From Ornithodoros turicata (lineage: Eukaryota > Arthropoda > Arachnida > Ixodida > Argasidae), in NCBI RefSeq assembly GCF_037126465.1, contig NW_026999320.1, positions 2,418,001 to 2,482,000 on the forward strand: 64,000 bases of DNA, in the 5' to 3' direction. The notes beneath the pieces were generated by a model. The model made no database searches. It saw nothing but the letters and a program-made list of their open reading frames with translations, and had not been told where the DNA came from. Below, piece by piece: positions 10,561 through 23,480 of the stretch (its first letter is position 1; each line of letters opens with the position of its first letter). The translations under genes and the position numbers were made by a program.

Positions 10561-13500
10561 TTCCGCAGTTCTACTTTAATGTTAACTGTATTTTATGTTT
10601 GTTGAAAGCCCGCGCGGTTCAAAGTAGTAAAGAGTTCTGCCTTGCGGCACGTGCATCATGTTGGCACACCGCGCAGACAAACCTTACGTTTAACATCATG
10701 GTACCATGTCTTGAACCAGTATAGGCTGTTGTGCCATCGATTGACGATTTCAGACAACCGTGTGGAGCACAGCACTTGTATTTATACGTATGACACATTA
10801 TCACAGATTGCAAGGAGCCACGGAACTCCTTTGTTCAATATGATGAGAAACGTGAAATGCACCGAAAAACGAGTGAAGCAACCTTGAAAACAAAACACTT
10901 GACACTGCACAGGAAAATGCATGAATGTAACATGGTGTCTACCAACCTGGAACTCTCAGAGAATTTTGATACGACTGGAAAAGTGAGGGGATAGTTAGGG
11001 AATTTGCCAAAAAGCAGCTGAAGTCAGGGAAAATTGCAGGCAAGTGCCATGACGGTATGCAGCGAATCATGAGTACCGATGAGTGGTTGAGCGGCCAAGC
11101 CGCGGTAACGTTGCTCAGAGTTGCAGTTTGCTATACGACAATCTCACAGGCAGAAAAGTAGGCCAGCCTCACTAACACTCAATAAATGATCTGTTTTATG
11201 AGGGATCTGTATTACAATGTAGCAGCAGGCACCAAGTTCTCTTTACTTTTGGTCAGGGAATTCGCTTGAAATAATCAGTGAAAACTTGGAAAAGTTAGGC
11301 AATTTTAAGGCTGATTTGAAAGCTGCGACTTCGCAGACACCCTGTGTAATTTCACATGTTCAGGATACAGAAAAGGCATCTCAGTATGGGATTTCACATA
11401 CTGTTACATGGTTACATTTCTGTGGATCACACTACATGCTAATAAAAGGACACGGAAATTATTTACAAAGAAAAAAAAACACCCTGCAGTTACGTTGCAA
11501 AGCAAGTGCATGTTCCACATGCTTCATGTGTACAGGAGAGGAGGAGGAGGAGGTGTGTGGAGTAAGGTTAATAGAGAAACAAAGATTTGCGCTTTGCTGG
11601 GACAGGGCAAAACTTTTCCAACTCTAACTATGTACAGCTAAAGTAACATGGCATTTTTAACACATCAAAAGCACACATATATGGTCCTTCATACTTCAGT
11701 ACACATTCCATCATCTTTTACAATGTGTACATATGGCATATTGCACCATTTGAATTGTACGAAACAAAAAGAACGCAGAGCATCCAAGGCTGATGAGCGT
11801 GCGAGGGCACATTATCGCAGTGATTATAAAAAATATATATGCAAGATGAGATGAAAATTACACAAACATTACCAATGTACATAGAGCATATTCGAACCCA
11901 AGATGGCACACCTACTGTTTCTTAGTGGAATAAATGAAATGCACCTTAAAAACGACACTACTGCAAAAAATTGTAAATAAAATCCGACTGTACATTTCAA
12001 ACTGTGCATCAGAACAAAATGCTTTTGTACAAGAATAACGTTTCCTCACGGCCATGTGTCGAAGCGCGTCTGGCACTGCATAGCTTGACTATTTGGTGAC
12101 TACACAATGAGGGATGATTGTTTCACTCTAAAAGAAACTGACAAAATTTGAACAAAATTGTATGGCTAACTCTGAACAAGCAAACAACATAAAGATGTAT
12201 ATTGTGCTGCAGCTGTGAAAGGTTACTTTGAAAGTAAACTATAAAGAGTCTGAAAGCATGCAATCGCTCTACATATGACACGGAAAACACAGCAAATATA
12301 ATTATGTTCAAACACCCCTTACTAAAGTGTGAAATGATTTTCTAAAGAAACTCTATTGTATTGACTCTATAGACACATTAAATACTCGAGAGTCTATAGA
12401 AATTTTTATGAGATCCTGACGTGTCTGATATTTCCGGAGCACGTCAAATGAACCCCAGGTGGTCGAAATTTTCCGCTGTTCTACCTTAATGTTAACTGTA
12501 TTTTATGTTTGTTGAAAGCCCGTGCGGTTCAAAGTAGTGAAGAGTTCTGCCTTGCGGCACGTGCATCATGTTGGCACACCGCGCAGACAAACCTTACGTT
12601 TAACATCATGGTACCATGTCTTGAACCAGTATAGGCTGTTGTGCCATCGATTGACGATTTCAGACAACCGTGTGGAGCACAGCACTTGTATTTATACGTA
12701 TGACACATTATCACAGATTGCAAGAAGCCACGGAACTCCTTTGTTCAATATGATGAGAAACGTGAAATGCACCGAAAAACGAGTGAAGCAACCTTGAAAA
12801 CAAAACACTTGACACTGCACAGGAAAATGCATGAATGTAACATGGTGTCTACCAACCTGGAACTCTCAGAGAATTTTGATACGACTGGAAAAGTGAGGGG
12901 ATAGTTAGGGAATTTGCCAAAAAGCAGCTGAAGTCAGGGAAAATTGCAGGCAAGTGCCATGACGGTATGCAGCGAATCATGAGTACCGATGAGTGGTTGA
13001 GCGGCCAAGCCGCGGTAACGTTGCCCAGAGTTGCAGTTTGCTATACGACAATCTCACAGGCAGAAAAGTAGGCCAGCCTCACTAACACTCAATAAATGAT
13101 CTGTTTTATGAGGGATCTGTATTACAATGTAGCAGCAGGCACCAAGTTCTCTTTACTTTTGGTCAGGGAATTCGCTTGAAATAATCAGTGAAAACTTGGA
13201 AAAGTTAGGCAATTTTAAGGCTGATTTGAAAGCTGCGACTTCGCAGACACCCTGTGTAATTTCACATGTTCAGGATACAGAAAAGGCATCTCAGTATGGG
13301 ATTTCACATACTGTTACATGGTTACATTTCTGTGGATCACACTACATGCTAATAAAAGGACACGGAAATTATTTACAAAGAAAAAAAAACACCCTGCAGT
13401 TACGTTGCAAAGCAAGTGCATGTTCCACATGCTTCATGTGTACAGGAGAGGAGGAGGAGGAGGTGTGTGGAGTAAGGTTAATAGAGAAACAAAGATTTGC

Positions 13501-16240
13501 GCTTTGCTGGGACAGGGCAAAACTTTTCCAACTGTAACTATGTACAGCTAAAGTAACATGGCATTTTTAACACATCAAAAGCACACATATATGGTCCTTC
13601 ATACTTCAGTACACATTCCATCATCTTTTACAATGTGTACATATGGCATATTGCACCATTTGAATTGTACGAAACAAAAAGAACGCAGAGCATCCAAGGC
13701 TGATGAGCGTGCGAGGGCACATTATCGCAGTGATTATAAAAAATATATATGCAAGATGAGATGAAAATTACACAAACATTACCAATGTACATAGAGCATA
13801 TTCGAACCCAAGATGGCACACCTACTGTTTCTTAGTGGAATAAATGAAATGCACCTTAAAAACGACACTACTGCAAAAAATTGTAAATAAAATCCGACTG
13901 TACATTTCAAACTGTGCATCAGAACAAAATGCTTTTGTACAAGAATAACGTTTCCTCACGGCCATGTGTCGAAGCGCGTCTGGCACTGCATAGCTTGACT
14001 ATTTGGTGACTACACAATGAGGGATGATTGTTTCACTCTAAAAGAAACTGACAAAATTTGAACAAAATTGTATGGCTAACTCTGAACAAGCAAACAACAT
14101 AAAGATGTATATTGTGCTGCAGCTGTGAAAGGTTACTTTGAAAGTAAACTATAAAGAGTCTGAAAGCATGCAATCGCTCTACATATGACACGGAAAACAC
14201 AGCAAATATAATTATGTTCAAACACCCCTTACTAAAGTGTGAAATGATTTTCTAAAGAAACTCTATTGTATTGACTCTATAGACACATTAAATACTCGAG
14301 AGTCTATAGAAATTTTTATGAGATCCTGACGTGTCTGATATTTCCGGAGCACGTCAAATGAACCCCAGGTGGTCGAAATTTTCCGCTGTTCTACCTTAAT
14401 GTTAACTGTATTTTATGTTTGTTGAAAGCCCGTGCGGTTCAAAGTAGTGAAGAGTTCTGCCTTGCGGCACGTGCATCATGTTGGCACACCGCGCAGACAA
14501 ACCTTACGTTTAACATCATGGTACCATGTCTTGAACCAGTATAGGCTGTTGTGCCATCGATTGACGATTTCAGACAACCGTGTGGAGCACAGCACTTGTA
14601 TTTATACGTATGACACATTATCACAGATTGCAAGAAGCCACGGAACTCCTTTGTTCAATATGATGAGAAACGTGAAATGCACCGAAAAACGAGTGAAGCA
14701 ACCTTGAAAACAAAACACTTGACACTGCACAGGAAAATGCATGAATGTAACATGGTGTCTACCAACCTGGAACTCTCAGAGAATTTTGATACGACTGGAA
14801 AAGTGAGGGGATAGTTAGGGAATTTGCCAAAAAGCAGCTGAAGTCAGGGAAAATTGCAGGCAAGTGCCATGACGGTATGCAGCGAATCATGAGTACCGAT
14901 GAGTGGTTGAGCGGCCAAGCCGCGGTAACGTTGCCCAGAGTTGCAGTTTGCTATACGACAATCTCACAGGCAGAAAAGTAGGCCAGCCTCACTAACACTC
15001 AATAAATGATCTGTTTTATGAGGGATCTGTATTACAATGTAGCAGCAGGCACCAAGTTCTCTTTACTTTTGGTCAGGGAATTCGCTTGAAATAATCAGTG
15101 AAAACTTGGAAAAGTGAGGCAATTTTAAGGCTGATTTGAAAGCTGCGACTTCGCATACACCCTGTGTAATTTCACATGTTCAGGATACAGAAAAAGCATC
15201 TCAGTATGGGATTTCACATACTGTTACATGGTTACATTTCTGTGGATCAGACTACATGCTACTAAAAGGATATGGAAATTATTTACAAAGAAAAAAAAAC
15301 ACCCTGCAGTTACGTTGCAAAGCAAGTGCATGTTCCACATGCTTCATGTGTACAGGAGAGGAGGAGGAGGAGGTGTGTGGAGTAAGGTTAATAGAGAAAC
15401 AAAGATTTGCGCTTTGCTGGGACAGGGCAAAACTTTTCCAACTGTAACTATGTACAGCTAAAGTAACATGGCGTTTTTAACACATCAAAAGCACACATAT
15501 ATGGTCCTTCATACTTCAGTACACATTCCATCATCTTTTACAATGTGTACATATGGCATATTGCACCATTTGAATTGTACGAAACAAAAAGAACGCAGAG
15601 CATCCAAGGCTGATGAGCGTGCGAGGGCACACTATCGCAGTGATTATAAAAAATATATATGCAAGATGAGATGAAAATTACACAAACATTACCAATGTAC
15701 ATAGAGCATATTCGAACCCAAGATGGCACACCTACTGTTTCTTAGTGGAATAAATGGAATGCACCTTAAAAACGACACTACTGCAAAAAATTGTAAATAA
15801 AATCCGACTGTACATTTCAAACTGTGCATCAGAACAAAATGCTTTTGTACAAGAATAACGTTTCCTCACGGCCATGTGTCGAAGCGCGTCTGGCACTGCA
15901 TAGCTTGACTATTTGGTGACTACACAATGAGGGATGATTGTTTCACTCTAAAAGAAACTGACAAAATTTGAACAAAATTGTATGGCTAACTCTGAACAAG
16001 CAAACGACATAAAGAAGTATATTGTGCTGCAGCTGTGAAAGGTTACTTTGAAAGTAAACTATAAAGAGTATGAAAGCATGCAATCGCTCTACATATGACA
16101 CGAAAAACACAGCAAATATAATTATGTTCAAACACCCCTTACTAAAGTGTGAAATGATTTTCTAAAGAAACTCTATTGTATTGACTCTATAGACACATTA
16201 AATACTCGAGAGTCTATAGAAATTTTTATGAGATCCTGAC
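10511..16240. repeat. three tandem copies of a 1,910-bp unit
   Basis: The units are 10511-12420, 12421-14330 and 14331-16240. Every landmark recurs at exactly +1910, for example the GAGGAGGAGGAGG run at 11537, 13447 and 15357. Units 1 and 2 are nearly identical. Unit 3 has clustered substitutions around 15,110-15,280 and 16,000-16,105. Each unit starts inside the SINE tail with GTGTC, and the same GTGTC follows the last unit at 16241, suggesting microhomology at the breakpoints. Open frames of about 60-113 codons repeat in each copy, but none resembles a known protein or looks spliced. Each unit ends with a palindromic ACTCTATAGA / CTCGAG stretch. Confidence 0.95.
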
Positions 16241-16427
16241 GTGTCCCTACTGAGCTCTTACGGAATATTGGCCACCGTAATTCTGTAGAAACTACTATAG
16301 AAATGTGCTACTAATGAGAGAGTTTCTATCGCTTTTCTTCAGAATTCGTTTAGAGGTGTGTCGTGTGCTTTGAGCACCATAAATGTTGCATGCAAGCACA
16401 TAAAACAGGCATATGAGGAACAAGCTT

Positions 16428-16433
16428 TTTATT
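16428..16433 (-). terminator. polyadenylation signal AATAAA
   Basis: On the minus strand AATAAA directly follows the TAA that closes the candidate last exon (stop 16433-16435). The close stop-to-signal spacing supports a real 3' end, although the motif is common by chance in AT-rich DNA. Confidence 0.4.
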
Positions 16434-18691
16434 TATGCGACTTTAGGTTCCATTGAGAGCAACGAGGACGGGCTCCTCTTCAGTTGAGTATCTGATGGAA
16501 ATCTGTATCTTCCACGTGTCTCTCCTGAAAAGAGAAAGCATATGTACATACATAAAAATGACAACGATTGTGACCTATATTCACAAATATTAGCTCAAGT
16601 CTTGTATGATATTGTTTTTGTGCAATAAATCTGAAGTCTAGACATGACGTTCTAGACATGATAAACATCCACTCTTGGTGCTACAGGAAACAAAAATACA
16701 AAAAGTGAGCTGCATACCGCACGCATTTTAAAATGGAAACACAAACATGGATGATACGAAACATGAAAAAAAAACAGGATTATTTTCCTTCGGTACAGCG
16801 GTTCATTTAAAAGCTATGATGAGAGCATTGGTGAAATGTTTGCAGGTGGATTCTACGTCCAAGCAGACTTGCTATTTAGTAAGATATATATATATACCAA
16901 ACCACTAGATGTGGAATGAAAATTCATCAATATTTTCTCATTCAAACTTCTTCGGCAAATTCATGATAGCATAAAGGGAGGCAGTCCTTGTTTAAACCAT
17001 GCCAATTTTTCAGAAATTCTGCAACTAATGTACTTGAGCTCAGTCGAACACGTACACAAGATGGAAGTACAATGACCACGTCTATCAAATAGTCTTGTGT
17101 TGTGATGAAATTTGCCAAAATTTGAAATGACTGCTTGATCGAGCTGATTGCAGTTTGACTCCCAACGGCATCGCTACGTATCTGGACCGCACCCAGCTGT
17201 TACACCAATCAGGCGCAAATTTTAGTTGAAGCACTTGGCTCTGAAAAAGAACTGGTAGTGTAGGACCTGCACTTCTTCCACAGTTTTGCCTTGCTTTCGG
17301 CATTGTAAAAGAAAAATCACACCATAAATAATGCACGTGACGTGGTCCTATGAACAAGAATTGCTTCACATTCTGCTGATCTCGGTACAGCCCAAAAAAC
17401 CCCCCAATTTAATTTATCAATGTAGTTAAGTAAATCTAATTAATGCATTTTAATTAAGTAGGTAACTGGCAGTTCTACGCTATCTCACACAAAAGATTTG
17501 CTTCCACGTCTATACTACCTCACACAAAATATTTGCTTACACCTGCAAAAACTGCATTTGTAGTATTGCATAAAATTAAGCACCCTGTTTATAAGCAGCC
17601 TCCTGAAGTGGAGCGCTTCTGATGTATGCAGGGTTTCGAAGGACACAACGGTTTGACCGAAGTCACATTCTCAGTACGTGACCTTAGTACATGACTGCCA
17701 TGTGCACACGTAGTCACGAATTACTGTATGGCACCGAACGTACTGTGTACCAGTTTCATCAGAAATTTCTTCAACAGAGAAACAGCACAGTATAACTTAC
17801 ACATATCACATAGCTAAATTTAAAAAACTGCAATCCCATACCTGAGAACTTCTATAATACCTACATATAGAGAACAGGTTATGACTCAGTATATTAATGG
17901 GTGTAATGTACCTTGTCACACGAAATGAAAATTCCTGGTCCTGGACTTTAGGCAGGAGAGATCCGCAATGTGTTCACAATCCCGGCTGCACCTGTGAGGA
18001 AAATTCAAAAGCACTACATGTTGCTACAGTTGTATGCTGCATCCACAACACATACCGATTGTGTTCTGCGAGGTGTCTAGCTGACACTTCAGCTCCTGGT
18101 TTTCCTTTTTCTGCACACACGCCGCACGTCCAGGCAAGAAAACAACAGATCTGTTACATAGAGAAAAACGTGTAAGGTTGCAGAGATAAAAGGCCGGTCT
18201 CTTTGCACCAGTTTGAAAGCATACGATTAAGGACGAAGTTAGAATGTGTGAGTCGACACCTGCTAATTAAGAAACCATACCTCGTTAAACCCCAAAATTT
18301 CACACTCACCTGGCTAGCTGCTGTGGTGTGCGCCTCGTCCTGTTCTCACGAATAGTGTCAGAGAGGTTCCTTCGTTGATGTCAATACAGACACACACTTG
18401 CACACACCAACGTAAAGTCGCGGCCTACACTGCAACTTGTGTCCTCTTCTTTTCGAGCAGTTACTGCTTGCTAGCGTGTTACGGCTCGCCCCAGTTCCGC
18501 CAACGTATTCGTCGTCTTCAACGTTTTAACACTGGGAAGAGAGATTATTTTTATTAGAGCGACCATACGGGTGTCGACAAGACACGAAATTCATTCACAT
18601 ATACATAAGCTCACCGAAATTTGGTCCGCAATCGCAGGTTCTTCTCTCCAGCGTGCAACGACGACTCGGCAGCGCTGACTTTCGATGCCAT
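16433..18691 (-). CDS. candidate small spliced gene, unrecognised
   Basis: Candidate minus-strand exons are: 18691-18615 (ATG in AAGATGG context, MASKVSAAESSLHAGEKNLR, donor GTGAGC); 18369-18310 (NLSDTIRENRTRRTPQQLA, donor GTGAGTG); about 18111-18057 (KENQELKCQLDTSQNTI, donor GTATGT); and 16524-16433 (RGRYRFPSDTQLKRSPSSLL to TAA, acceptor CTTTTCAG). Exons 1 to 2 and 3 to last join in phase. Exon 2 ends in phase 2 but exon 3 starts in phase 0, so an exon is missing, misplaced or broken. The peptide looks like a short basic coiled-coil protein. I do not recognise the family. An alternative last-exon frame ends at HQILN-stop. This may be a real small nuclear or structural protein, or a coincidence of splice sites. 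Confidence 0.35.
17000..17890. other. no further feature seen in the presumed intron
   Basis: The stretch between the candidate exons shows only AT-rich sequence and a short (TA)n run near 16,888-16,898. No repeat ends or motifs were identified. Confidence 0.4.
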
Positions 18692-18852
18692 CTTGATTTT
18701 TTCGATTCCCTAAGACTTGCTCCTACTCTGGGTTCCGCTATAGCACTTACCGGGAAAATATCCCACTGCTGCTTCGCAATTCATCTCATACAACACATTC
18801 TGAGAAATGGCAAGCGTCCGAAGAACAGTTTTCTCACGTGCAAACTGCGAGG

Positions 18853-19857
18853 CAGTGTTGCCACACGTAAAACAAATTTATCTGTAGATCCGAGCCCGAA
18901 AAATCTGTACATAGAGCTAAAAATCTGTAGCCATTCAAAACTCAGTTTCTTGAACATTTTGCTTTCAAATCTGTAATGTCTGCCTGCGTCTCTAAATTAG
19001 TGGAGGAGCAAGGGCTTATTTCGTTCTACTGCTGAAGACCACAGCCTGAATTTTTTGCTGCGGCGCACTGGCATTACGCGTTGGAACTTTCGGTTTGCGA
19101 TGTCGCGTATTCAAATCTGCTACAATCACAATAAAATGTCACTGCACGTAGATTTTAATACTTTGACATGAGCCGTGAGCCGTGGCGCTCCAATGCAAGA
19201 ATAACGCATCGCGTGTAGTAGGAACAATTCTCTCGCTTGTCCCACCATCACAGTGATGAGCGAGGATCGCAATGGATTACAAAAACAATAAAGGTCGATA
19301 TTATTTCCACAGACATAATGAAAGCGTACATGAGTGACGTGAATTATAAACGTTGTTGTTTCACTTCAACACGAGTCAAGTCGGTGATGCAAACTGGTAA
19401 CGCGCACACAAACACTCAAGAAAAGTGATATAGCGTTGAGGCTCGCCAATAATTCAGACGCAGTAGACGTCCTTCTCCTTCGACGAGCCCCGCCAGTTTC
19501 GTGATCGACGGGTCAAATCCTTGCCAACGGCGAAGGCGAAGCAGTTTGACCCAACAGCATGCGTTTTGTGTGTAGGAGGTCAGTTGGTGGTCGTTGAGAG
19601 GCTGTTTCTTTGCTTCGTTTTCGTCAAATTAACTGTGGAATATATTCTAAAAAAATAGTCAGTAAAACACTCATTCCCGCGTTCTGGTGACGTTTTTCAT
19701 CGATGTCGTTTTGTGCACTGATGCGAAACACTGGGTCGACTGACTCATTCGTTGGAGAAAAAAAAAAATCATGACATTTTCAGAAATCTCTGTAGATATG
19801 TAGATTTTTCAAAAAGTAGGTAGATCTCATGATAAATCTGTAGGTGTGGCAACACTG
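18853..19857. mobile_element. non-autonomous hAT-type element, 8-bp target duplication
   Basis: The ends are CAGTGTTGCCACAC (18853) and the inverted GTGTGGCAACACTG (to 19857). Flanks CTGCGAGG (18845-18852) and CTGCGAGC (19858-19865) match at 7 of 8 positions, the duplication length expected for hAT insertions. Subterminal copies of AAATCTGTAGA-type words occur near both ends. No transposase domain was found in the 1,005 bp. Confidence 0.8.
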
Positions 19858-19865
19858 CTGCGAGC

Positions 19866-20510
19866 CAACCGAGCTCACCAAACCAAAGATGGCGCCGGAG
19901 AGGACTGATTCAGCCACGCATAAGCAGCCGTCCGATTGGGACGGGTTTCGTATCTCTCCAAAACAATTAAAATATAGTTAAAAATATTTATTTTCAGTTC
20001 CGATAAAGAGTCTCTAAGTACTTTTTAATTTATAATTAACTGTTTGAAAACTATTTTTATTATCGCAGTTCATTGCAGTGCATTGTCATGCACAATAAGA
20101 ATAGCGGTCCTTTCCCCCTTTCCTTTCCCTAAGCAGTGCACGTTGACCTTGTCTTTCAACTTTTGACTGTGTCAATGACGCTTGCTAATCGCAGGCAAGA
20201 TGTGCAACCCATTCTGACAGTATATAAACAACTGCCCAGCAAGTGTTGTCTTGTGGATGGCACATTCGGCTACATGAATCCAATTATTTATTGCTCAAAA
20301 TTACCAATTACCGCTCACAACAAACCTAAGTTTGTCAGATTTTATCTGTCTCTCTGTGTTTATGGAAATTTTCCTCGGTAGGAACGTTAGTTTTCACATG
20401 CGTATATCTGTTCATAGAAATAGCGTAATCGACAAGTATGGAGTCAGACTAGTCAGACTATGTATAAGCGACGGAACGCATGACCTTTGCATTTCAATTG
20501 GAAGTCAATA
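19866..20510. other. no gene recognised; GC-rich start then AT-rich
   Basis: The stretch opens with CAAAGATGGCGCCGG at about 19,884-19,898, a 5'-UTR-like context, but the frame closes after about 30 codons with no convincing donor. The rest has no supported feature. Confidence 0.35.
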
Positions 20511-20514
20511 GAGA

Positions 20515-20690
20515 ATCTTTTGATATTCCTCATTAGAAATACAATTAGGAAAATCATAAGAAATTCTTTTGACTTTCTATGGAGGAAACTCATTAGGAGC
20601 TGATTTTCTATTGAGTTTCTATACACTCAATAAAAATACATTTGGCTCTCTATAGGTACTCATTTGGCATTTTTGTAAGGGACTAACTCG
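20515..20690. repeat. palindromic-word block, words CTCATTAG / TTTCTATTGAG
   Basis: The block contains repeated variants of CTCATTAGAAA, TTTCTATTGAG, CTCAATAAAA and CTCTATAG. The right edge is GGCATTTTTGTAAGGGA, nearly identical to the edge of the CAGATCTGG block at 4.34 kb although the inner words differ completely. Confidence 0.55.
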
Positions 20691-20719
20691 TGTGAGTTAG
20701 CGGAATGACTGCAAAAGTG

Positions 20720-23480
20720 CCACTGATTTCCAAGGGAAGGAGGACATTTTTACGCAGATCATGGGACAGTGGCCACTGCATTTACTCTGACAGGCATGAT
20801 GTTCGATGGATTCCGAGGTATGATGATGGACACGGGGTCCTTTGTTACGAAGTTTTTGACAACCACAATTGTGCCGTCACTGAGGGCACAGCAACCATCA
20901 GCTATACCTGTCGATAGCTGAAATGTTGGAAACACCACTTTGCGGTATTGGTGGCCATTTTCATTGCCGAAGTTGGGATATTTGTCGTGGGGCAGTCGTA
21001 GTCCAAAAGTCTCAGTGCGAAGCGATCCTGATGTTGTACTTCTTAGCTTTGCAGACCTAAGTCCTGCCACTCTATTTGGGAGCTGTTGTAGAGGGTTTGA
21101 TGGCCAGCATTCGACTTTTTCAGGCGGCAAATTTAACTTTGAGACCTGAAAGCACTGAAAGGTCCAAAGGACCAAAACGCATAGCATCCTCGGCTAAATG
21201 GATGAGTCCATGAACATTGTAGGTTACATAATGATCACCATAAAGGTGTGGGAACTGTGTAATAAAATATGCAAGCAAGTATTTTCCGTACTGGTTCTGC
21301 TCCATGCAGAGGTTTTGGTTACAGAGTATGGATATGGCGACATGAAGCGACAGGACATGTGCTTCGTATGAATTCCCCAGGAGACCTCTTGTGACAACAG
21401 TGCCAGTGTACAGGATGAACTGCCGGAACTCTGTTGCTTTCCACCTGTCTATTTCTTTTAGGCTTCGCGGTTTTCTAGCAAATTCTGAACAGACTTTGTT
21501 TTCCTTGTTGGAGAGGCGATCTGACAATTCCTGGAAGTTCTGAGTATAGATAGTCGTCCTTTGGATACAGGAGAAGTCGTAGACCAGAGATTTATGACCT
21601 TCCTCACAACACCCAAGCAAACCAGATGCATATAATCGTACGGAAATGCTGTGACAGGTCTTATTGGGAGACTGGCTATGGGTATGTGAGTCCTATGGTG
21701 GAGAGGCTGTCTTCTCTGACGGAGGTCCTCACCTGCATGAGCTGCAGCATTCGTTTCCAAGAAAGCATGCCACCCACTGATTCGCTGTACTTGTTGGGTG
21801 CACTTCCCACGCCCGTAATAGCCTGTGTGTCCTTTTATGCAGAGAACGAAGGCCCTGGCAGGACCATCACAACTGAAGGCCTTAAGTTCAATAGTGAAAT
21901 GAGTTCCACACGCTTCATAGACATTTTCGAGCAGCGTCGTGACATCTTCAATGAATCTTTTGAGGCAATCCTCACATGATGCGGGCTTTGCATTTCGGGT
22001 ATTTCTGGAATAGAGCCAATAATCGGCCAGAACTGGCTGAGGCTGCTCTTCGTTAGGTTAACCCAGTCGATGTACATCACCAGAGAGTCTATCCGAGATG
22101 TCCCTTGTTGGCCATGGAGACGAAAGAAGGTCTCTCAAGGTGTGTGCCAGTGGAAAATGACAATACTGGCCTGGTGGAACTGTATGCATGAGAGTTTGCC
22201 TTGGTGTACCTAACAACGTTTTCGCGTCAGAAGGAAGGTCCATACTGGGAAAAAATTTCTTCAAACCAGACAGGAGCTGTGAAAGCGCCTTCCGGGTGAT
22301 GCCATTTGATAATGACCAATCCCTCAAGAAGTGTTTCAAGTCACCCCTACTTTCGTCCTGCTGTTGCTCAACTTCAGTGCGATCATGAGAGGAAGGAAGC
22401 TTCTGTACTTTGTGATGTGATTTCTGCTCGGTGAAACGACGTGCTTTCTGGTGGCTGAGATGATGCACTTTCTTCCTGAGCCTCGATTATTCATTCCATT
22501 ATTTATTTATTTATTTATTTATGGTTGTACCTCAAGGCGCCCCATTGTAGCATTACATGAGGAGTGTAAACGAAGATAAAAGTTTACACAAGAAGAAAAA
22601 TAAATAACACGGAAATAGTAAATACACAGGAAATTGGCTAGTTCGCGCTTGAATACAATGAAATCGTTAATTATGACAATGTTCTGAGGATGACAGTTCC
22701 ACTCGTTGGATGTACACGGAAAAAATAAACGAGAAAATTGGTCAGTGTTGCATAGAAGACGTTCAACTTTAAGAATGTGGTCATGTCTCGGCGATGTATA
22801 GGAAGCAGGTGTGATGAAATTCGGTCGTAAAAAGTTGTTGTGAAAAAAAACTTGTGAAAAAGACAAAGTCGTAGAAACTTCCGGCGTAACACAAGATCAG
22901 GAAGGTGTAGAGATAGCTTGATTGATGAAATGCTAGAAAGATAGTAATAGACCGTGCGGTACGGTTTTCGAAAGATTCTAGTAAGTTATTTAGTGTAAGT
23001 AAATGTGGATCACAGATAGAGGAAGCGTACTCTAATTTAGGACGAATAAGGATAGTGTATGCTAGTCTTTTAACAGATGGTGGCGCATGCTTTAAATTAC
23101 GGCGTAGGAATCCAAGTATACGGTTAGCTTCGTTGATAATCGCATTAACGTGAGTCGTCCAACTAAGATTCAAAACTAGATGGAACCCTAGGTATTTATG
23201 TGAGTCAGATTTAGAAATAGGACAATTAGTTAAGGTGTAATGAGCGTTAGAACATCACACACATCAACACATGAGTGTTAGCGTGTATTACATCATCACA
23301 GGCAGTTTCTTCACTGTCGCTTTCTTGAAGGCTCCGGCATGTTTCTTGGTCTGAATCGATGTCCTGATGCACGTCATCAGCTGACTGCTGAAGAACAGAA
23401 GCGATGCACTCCTTTTGCCGTCTGTACTTCTGAGTTCGCGACAGTCCATCCACTGGCCTTTTTGAACGCTCCATTTCCAG
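20720..23480 (-). pseudogene. EnSpm/CACTA-like transposase pseudogene, split by a LINE
   Basis: The minus-strand N-terminal part at 23,480-23,247 (MERSKRPVDGLSRTQKYRRQ, then an acidic serine-rich stretch) is interrupted. The protein resumes at 22,496: RDLLSSPWPTRDISDR; PYDYMHLVCLGVVRKVINLW; DRWKATEFRQFILYTG; TYNVHGLIHLAEDAMRFGPL; and the C-terminal part ADGCCALSDGTIVVVKNFV near 20.8 kb. The order matches the plus-strand transposase at 52.6-55.0 kb (VPDYMHTVLLGVVRTVTGLW, LWKASEWKSWLLFYA, SFNVHCLTHLAKVL). Reading needs several frame changes, so it cannot make an active enzyme. Such transposases cut and paste DNA elements; CACTA termini were not located here. Confidence 0.75.
22497..23235 (-). 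mobile_element. LINE 3' end (CR1/Jockey-group RT C-terminus)
   Basis: The minus strand reads YLGFHLVLNLSWTTHVNAII, ANRILGFLRRNLKHAPPSVK and RLAYTILIRPKLEYASSI, then with frame changes PRHDHILKVERLLCNTDQF and SRLFFPCTSNEWNCHPQ. This is the classic C-terminal end of a non-LTR reverse transcriptase. It ends in (AAAT)n on the minus strand (22,497-22,522), a microsatellite tail typical of these elements. It is heavily 5'-truncated and sits inside the EnSpm-like pseudogene. Confidence 0.85.

Noticed and set aside
11286..11627. 113-codon frame repeated in each tandem unit
   Set aside because: It is repeated only because the 1,910-bp unit is; no domain, no splice context, and its start differs in unit 3.
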